Below, piece by piece: positions 60,591-64,000 of a stretch of DNA of 64,000 nt. Below the pieces are notes generated by a model, which was not told the origin of the DNA, made no database searches, and saw only the letters and a program-made list of their open reading frames with translations. Source of the DNA: JBNKHG01 sp050290225. Its GTDB lineage: Bacteria > Pseudomonadota > Gammaproteobacteria > Pseudomonadales > Cellvibrionaceae. Within the stretch, counting starts at the first letter, position 1. Each line of letters begins with the position of its first letter. Location of the stretch: NCBI GenBank assembly GCA_050290225.1, contig JBNKHG010000094.1:62001-126000 (forward strand). Reading direction: 5' to 3'. The position numbers and the translations under genes were made by a program.

Positions 60591-61046
60591 CTATTTCCCA
60601 CAGTGCCTGGCGATATCGGCCTTGGCCTTATCTGCCATCGCCTGGCGTTCCTTTTCGCTCACCGTGTACTCGCTGCCGTCCTTGCGCACAAAGTACACCC
60701 TCCCCTGAATGGTTCTCAGGTATTTGCGGGCTTTGGCGCAGGCAGCCTGGTGAGCTCGCGACTGCTGATCGCGCTGCTGCTGCTGTTCCTGTTTGTATCG
60801 CTTTTCCTCCTTGGTCTCGCGGGCGAATACCGACTCGAGCTTGTCTCGTTCGGCACTACTGGCGTCGACATTGGTCTGCTCTACTGCCTTGGAGATATCC
60901 TTTGCCTGCTGGCCTTTTTGACCGGAGGGTTTGCGGTCGCCGAAGTGCACCTTGCCATCGGCGTCCACCCAGCGGTAGACCTTGGCGCCGGCACTGGTGC
61001 TCAGTGCCAGCAATAGAAGCGCGAGGCCGGTGTATTTCCCTGTCAT
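60591..61046 (-). CDS. DUF4124 domain-containing exported protein
   Basis: A 151-residue exported protein. Signal peptide (LALLLLALSTSAGA) is followed at once by the DUF4124 core KVYRWVDADGKVHFGDRKPS (about 22-41), then a Gln/Lys/Glu-rich coil (about 50-100) and a C-terminal domain with two Cys (AACAKARKYL and ARHCGK) that might pair in the periplasm. It is 69 bp after the protease gene and 98 bp before hslO, all on the same strand. Function unknown. Confidence 0.78.
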   Translation of the reverse strand: MTGKYTGLALLLLALSTSAGAKVYRWVDADGKVHFGDRKPSGQKGQQAKDISKAVEQTNVDASSAERDKLESVFARETKEEKRYKQEQQQQRDQQSRAHQAACAKARKYLRTIQGRVYFVRKDGSEYTVSEKERQAMADKAKADIARHCGK

Positions 61047-61114
61047 ATTCCTGTCTCCCTGTGTTTCAAGTTCCTGTGCCTTATCGCGCTCTGCCTGCTC
61101 TTGCCTGGGGGCGG

Positions 61115-62623
61115 CTATTGCCCGGTGTTCTTTTCGATGCCGGCTGCCTGGTGATCGAAAAGCCCCGGCGAATGGCTGCTGGGGATACGATACATGGTCA
61201 GAATATCATTTTCAGAAGCCAGCGCCTGCTGGTGATCGATCACCATTTGGTAGCCATCGTCGTCCTTGACGATCACGTGGGTATTTTGCGGATTTTGCAA
61301 GAGGTGGCAAAACTGGTAGAAGTCGCGGATGGGTTGGCCGTTGATGCTGTCGATCACCCAGTTCTTCCAGTCGTGATAACCGAGGTTCACATCGGCGGCC
61401 AGCACTTTCAGCGCCACCACCAGCTCTCGCTTGTCCACTGAACTCCAGCGATTCCGGGCGTGAAGGAAGTCCACCGGTGCCTTATTATGCCAGTCCCTCC
61501 CCCAGCGTTTGATCAGGTTCATATTCAGGGGCACAAATACGATACCGCCGTAGATGAAGTACTCCGGCAACTTGTCGAACTCCTGGCCCTTGACCAGGCT
61601 GTAGTTGCGGGTCTGCCTTGCGGCCGTTAGTTCCACGGTCTGTACCTGACCGCCGCGGGACAGTGTGATGCTGACCTGATCCCCGGGGTGGTATTGGTCG
61701 AGGGCGTATTTAAAATTGGTGCGCAGGTCGCGACGAAATTCTATGGAGCGGTCATCCGACACATCAAAACCGTCGATTTCCATAATCACGTCGTTGGTGA
61801 GGATCTTACCGTAGGCGGGCGAGTCCTCGAACACTTTGGCTACCAGGGCGCCGGTTTCTTCGGGCTTTAACCCATAGGCGGCTTTCATCGCCGGGCTGTC
61901 CAGTTTCTGGGTGCGAAAGCCCAACTCGGGAAATCCATCTTCCTGGCCGTCGCTTGCGTCGTCGAGGACATGTTGGATCACACTGGGCGGTACAAAGTAG
62001 CCGAGATTTTCGGCGTGACTGCTGGTGTTGGCCTGCATCACCACCCCGGCAATTTTTCCATCGACGATTACCGGACCGCCACTGTTACCCGGGTTGATCG
62101 CGGCGTCAATCTGACCGGCAAGCAGATAGCTGCCGGCATGGGTATAGTACTGGTGCTCCACCCGCGAAAGTATCCCCTTGGTGATACTGAGGGAGTTGCC
62201 GCCGAAAGGATAGCCATAGACGGAAACCTCCTGCAGCGGCTCCGGCAGGGTGCCGATGGGTAGAGGGCGCAAGTCGTTAAAGAATTCGCTGTTGTCCACG
62301 GTCAGAATCGCCAGGTCCGCCTCGTGGGAGACAAAAGTCACACGCGCCAGGTACTTTTTTGGATGGCCATTTTTCTGGGCCTGCAGATAGCGAGCATCGG
62401 CAACGACGTGGGCATTGGTGAGTATGCGGTTACCACTGATCACTGCACCGGAACCGCTACTTTGTTTGGCGTTAAGCAATCGCCAGGGGGTGAAGTAATC
62501 GGGCGGGGCTGAGGTGGTGTAAATCTTGACGATGGCGTTTTTCAGGTGCTGGACTTCCCGCTCGGTCGCGGCGTGACTGAAGCTGGTGACCAGCAGGCAG
62601 ATCAGTGTGATCAGCAAACGCAT
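61115..62623 (-). CDS. Periplasmic trypsin-like serine protease with PDZ and extra C-terminal domain
   Basis: A 502-residue exported protease of the S1C (HtrA/Deg) class. Signal peptide MRLLITLICLLVTSFSHA, start at ATG 62623 with AAGGA 8 nt upstream. Catalytic triad His72 (TNAHVV), Asp103 (EADLAIL) and Ser181 (NPGNSGGP). A PDZ domain follows (about 245-335, GALVAKVFEDSPAYGKI, ITLSRGGQVQTVEL) and then about 150 more residues that may hold a second PDZ-like fold ending in WVIDSINGQPIRDFYQF. This layout resembles plant-type Deg proteins with a PDZ3-like tail more than DegP. It is in the hslR-hslO interval, which suggests a shared stress role. Confidence 0.87.
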   Translation of the reverse strand: MRLLITLICLLVTSFSHAATEREVQHLKNAIVKIYTTSAPPDYFTPWRLLNAKQSSGSGAVISGNRILTNAHVVADARYLQAQKNGHPKKYLARVTFVSHEADLAILTVDNSEFFNDLRPLPIGTLPEPLQEVSVYGYPFGGNSLSITKGILSRVEHQYYTHAGSYLLAGQIDAAINPGNSGGPVIVDGKIAGVVMQANTSSHAENLGYFVPPSVIQHVLDDASDGQEDGFPELGFRTQKLDSPAMKAAYGLKPEETGALVAKVFEDSPAYGKILTNDVIMEIDGFDVSDDRSIEFRRDLRTNFKYALDQYHPGDQVSITLSRGGQVQTVELTAARQTRNYSLVKGQEFDKLPEYFIYGGIVFVPLNMNLIKRWGRDWHNKAPVDFLHARNRWSSVDKRELVVALKVLAADVNLGYHDWKNWVIDSINGQPIRDFYQFCHLLQNPQNTHVIVKDDDGYQMVIDHQQALASENDILTMYRIPSSHSPGLFDHQAAGIEKNTGQ

Positions 62624-62727
62624 GAGTCTGTTCCTTGTGACGCTACGATGCTCATCTGGAGCATACTGGATTTGGTGTGCTTTACCGGTTGTAAGTTCGT
62701 TCATTCATCGATCGCAGTGGATGTTTG

Positions 62728-63132
62728 TCAGGAATCTGCTTCACCGTGGTCCAGCGCGTCCTGTTTAAAACGGTGAATCTGGCGGCGCTGTTTTTTGGTG
62801 GGCCGGCGGTCGCTCACCCATTGGCTGCCGTGTAACACTTTACGTTCGGCGGCGCGTTTTTCGCGCAGTGCGATACTGTCGTCGGTTTCGCGATAGAGCA
62901 GTGCTGCCTCCGGGGCGCCGCGTCGCTGGTCGGAAAGGGCTATCACCGCCACCGTTTTGTCGTCCCAGCCCTGGCGAATGGTGAGTTCCATCCCCACCGT
63001 CAGGTCCTTGCTGGGCTTGACCCGTTGACCGTCACAGTGCACCTTGCCGCCGTCGATGGCCTGCTTGGCCAGGTTGCGGGTTTTGAAAAAACGGGCCGCC
63101 CACAGCCATTTGTCGATCCGTACTTTATCCAT
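62728..63132 (-). CDS. hslR: Heat shock protein 15 (S4 domain)
   Basis: RNA-binding heat-shock protein that recognises stalled 50S subunits carrying nascent chain-tRNA. The 134 residues begin VRIDKWLWAARFFKTRNLAK and carry the S4 fold (AIDGGKVHCDGQRVKPSKDL), then a basic C-terminal region (RRPTKKQRRQIHRF). 36 bp after yrfG and followed by the protease gene on the same strand. Confidence 0.94.
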   Translation of the reverse strand: MDKVRIDKWLWAARFFKTRNLAKQAIDGGKVHCDGQRVKPSKDLTVGMELTIRQGWDDKTVAVIALSDQRRGAPEAALLYRETDDSIALREKRAAERKVLHGSQWVSDRRPTKKQRRQIHRFKQDALDHGEADS

Positions 63133-63168
63133 CGCCTATAGCTGCTTTAAACCGGGTCATACATCACC

Positions 63169-63828
63169 TTAGACTGCAAAGGGTGGCATAATTTCATCGA
63201 AGTGATGAATTGCCGGGTATTCCTCAACCTGCCTTTGGCGCTGGCTGTCCGGCTGGTGGACACAGAGCAGATGGCCGATGCCGTAGGCTTTGGCGGAATC
63301 CAGGACTTTGAGGCTGTCGTCTATAAACAGGGTACGGGCGGGATCGAACCGTTCGTGGGCCTGGAGTGCGTACCAAAACGCCTGGTCTTCCTTGGGCTGA
63401 TTGAACTGGTGGGAGGAGATCACCATATCCAGCCACTGGTCGATATGGGTGATCTTCAGCTTCAAGTCCAGGCTTTGGGGGTGCGCGTTGGTAATCAGTA
63501 CCAGTTTTTTATCCAGGGCCCGCAACCGCTGCAAAAACTCCACCGCGAAGGGGCGGATCTGGATCTTTTCCTGCACTTCTTCCTTGAGGGATCGAATATC
63601 CAAATCCAGGGATTTGCTCCAGAATTCCAGGCAATACCAGTTGAGGGTACCCTCGTGGGCCTTGATATGGGCGTGCAGTTTTTCCTCGGCTTCGGCCAGG
63701 CTGACGCCGTGGGTTTCAGCGTAGCGCCTCGGCAGGTGGGTCAGCCAGAAGTAATTGTCGAAATGCAGGTCCAGCAAGGTGCCGTCCATATCCAGCAGCA
63801 CAGTGTCGATTGCGGTCCAGTCGATCAT
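63169..63828 (-). CDS. yrfG: GMP/IMP nucleotidase YrfG (HAD superfamily)
   Basis: A HAD-type phosphatase of 219 residues, like the E. coli GMP/IMP 5'-nucleotidase YrfG. Motif I is VLLDMDGTLLDLHFD (nucleophile Asp13), motif II LVLITNAH, Lys in FNQPKEDQAFWYAL, and motif IV TLFIDDSLKVLDSA. All catalytic residues are present. It heads the yrfG-hslR direction as in enterics. The remaining bases to the window end (63829-64000) hold its upstream region without a seen gene. Confidence 0.92.
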   Translation of the reverse strand: MIDWTAIDTVLLDMDGTLLDLHFDNYFWLTHLPRRYAETHGVSLAEAEEKLHAHIKAHEGTLNWYCLEFWSKSLDLDIRSLKEEVQEKIQIRPFAVEFLQRLRALDKKLVLITNAHPQSLDLKLKITHIDQWLDMVISSHQFNQPKEDQAFWYALQAHERFDPARTLFIDDSLKVLDSAKAYGIGHLLCVHQPDSQRQRQVEEYPAIHHFDEIMPPFAV

Positions 63829-64000
63829 AGCTTCGTGTCGATTCGGGAGTTTACCGGGTTGTCATTTCCAGTATGCCCACAATGCAGACAATATTGAAGT
63901 GCAATGCCCCGGCCCGCCGTCAGTTCCCGCGTTTGGGATGGGCCTGCGCCCCCTCCTCACAGACCGGGCGCTGACGTGCTTTATCAGTACTGACTATAAT

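Noticed and set aside
62624..62704. GAACTT box upstream of the Deg-type protease as a sigma-E promoter
   Set aside because: The -35-like GAACTT is present on the minus strand, but no TCxAA follows at 15-17 bp.
43134..63852. Exact 16-mer GTCGATTCGGGAGTTT at 43134 and 63837
   Set aside because: About one such 16-base match is expected by chance among all pairs in 64 kb, and the flanks do not match.
1..64000. CRISPR arrays, tRNA or rRNA genes, integrases and phage genes
   Set aside because: Reading both strands I saw no regularly spaced direct repeats with unique spacers, no tRNA-like cloverleaf and no integrase or phage protein motifs. A full tRNAscan or CRISPR search would be decisive.

Overview
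The window is a stretch of conserved chromosomal backbone from a gammaproteobacterium. Gene order closely follows that of Pseudomonas (crc-rph-yicC-gmk-rpoZ-spoT; radC; rpmBG; mutM; coaD-rsmD-ftsYEX-rpoH; TIGR02444-algP-FKBP-rsd-dsbB). It also has slmA beside pyrE and the yrfG-hslR-hslO-pckA order known from enterics. Together with three DUF4124 proteins and moderately high GC, this suggests a marine Cellvibrionales-type organism (Microbulbifer or Saccharophagus relatives). That placement is an inference from gene order, not a database match.

Layout: 1-1.7 kb ubiCA (the start of ubiquinone synthesis, ubiA cut by the window edge) and an HU gene; 1.9-4.7 kb a dicarboxylate/amino-acid symporter and a YbaK-HDOD signalling protein; 4.9-9.4 kb oxyR-recG, an SDR enzyme and ridA; 9.5-13.6 kb yicC, gmk, rpoZ and spoT; 13.8-22.5 kb rph, crc, pyrE, slmA, argB, a membrane-sensor-fused algC, and coaBC without the usual neighbour dut; 22.7-30.8 kb radC, rpmBG, mutM, coaD, rsmD, ftsYEX and rpoH (with a sigma-E-like promoter); 30.9-38.7 kb small membrane proteins, trmB, a tandem Usp, elbB, yheS, TIGR02444 and algP; 39-46.8 kb FKBP, a WD40 lipoprotein, rsd, dsbB, a FliL-like protein, acpH, gshA (TTG start) and a MAPEG protein; 47.1-49.9 kb a frameshifted small secreted protein and tex; 50.2-54.9 kb a two-gene RND efflux operon bracketed by members of one repeat family; 55-57.6 kb a DG-TWE repeat protein, two GFA proteins and an arylamine N-acetyltransferase; 57.7-63.8 kb pckA, hslO, a DUF4124 protein, a trypsin/PDZ protease, hslR and yrfG.

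Functional threads: envelope and protein-folding stress (rpoH with its sigma-E-like promoter, hslO, hslR, the periplasmic protease, FKBP, dsbB), redox defence (oxyR, gshA, GFA, MAPEG), global control (spoT, rpoZ, rsd, crc, algP) and nucleotide or cofactor supply (pyrE, gmk, yrfG, coaBC, coaD). No phage, integrase, transposase, CRISPR array, tRNA or rRNA was seen. The accessory-looking parts are the repeat-flanked RND operon, the 47.2 kb frameshifted gene and a heptamer inverted-repeat array between rph and crc.
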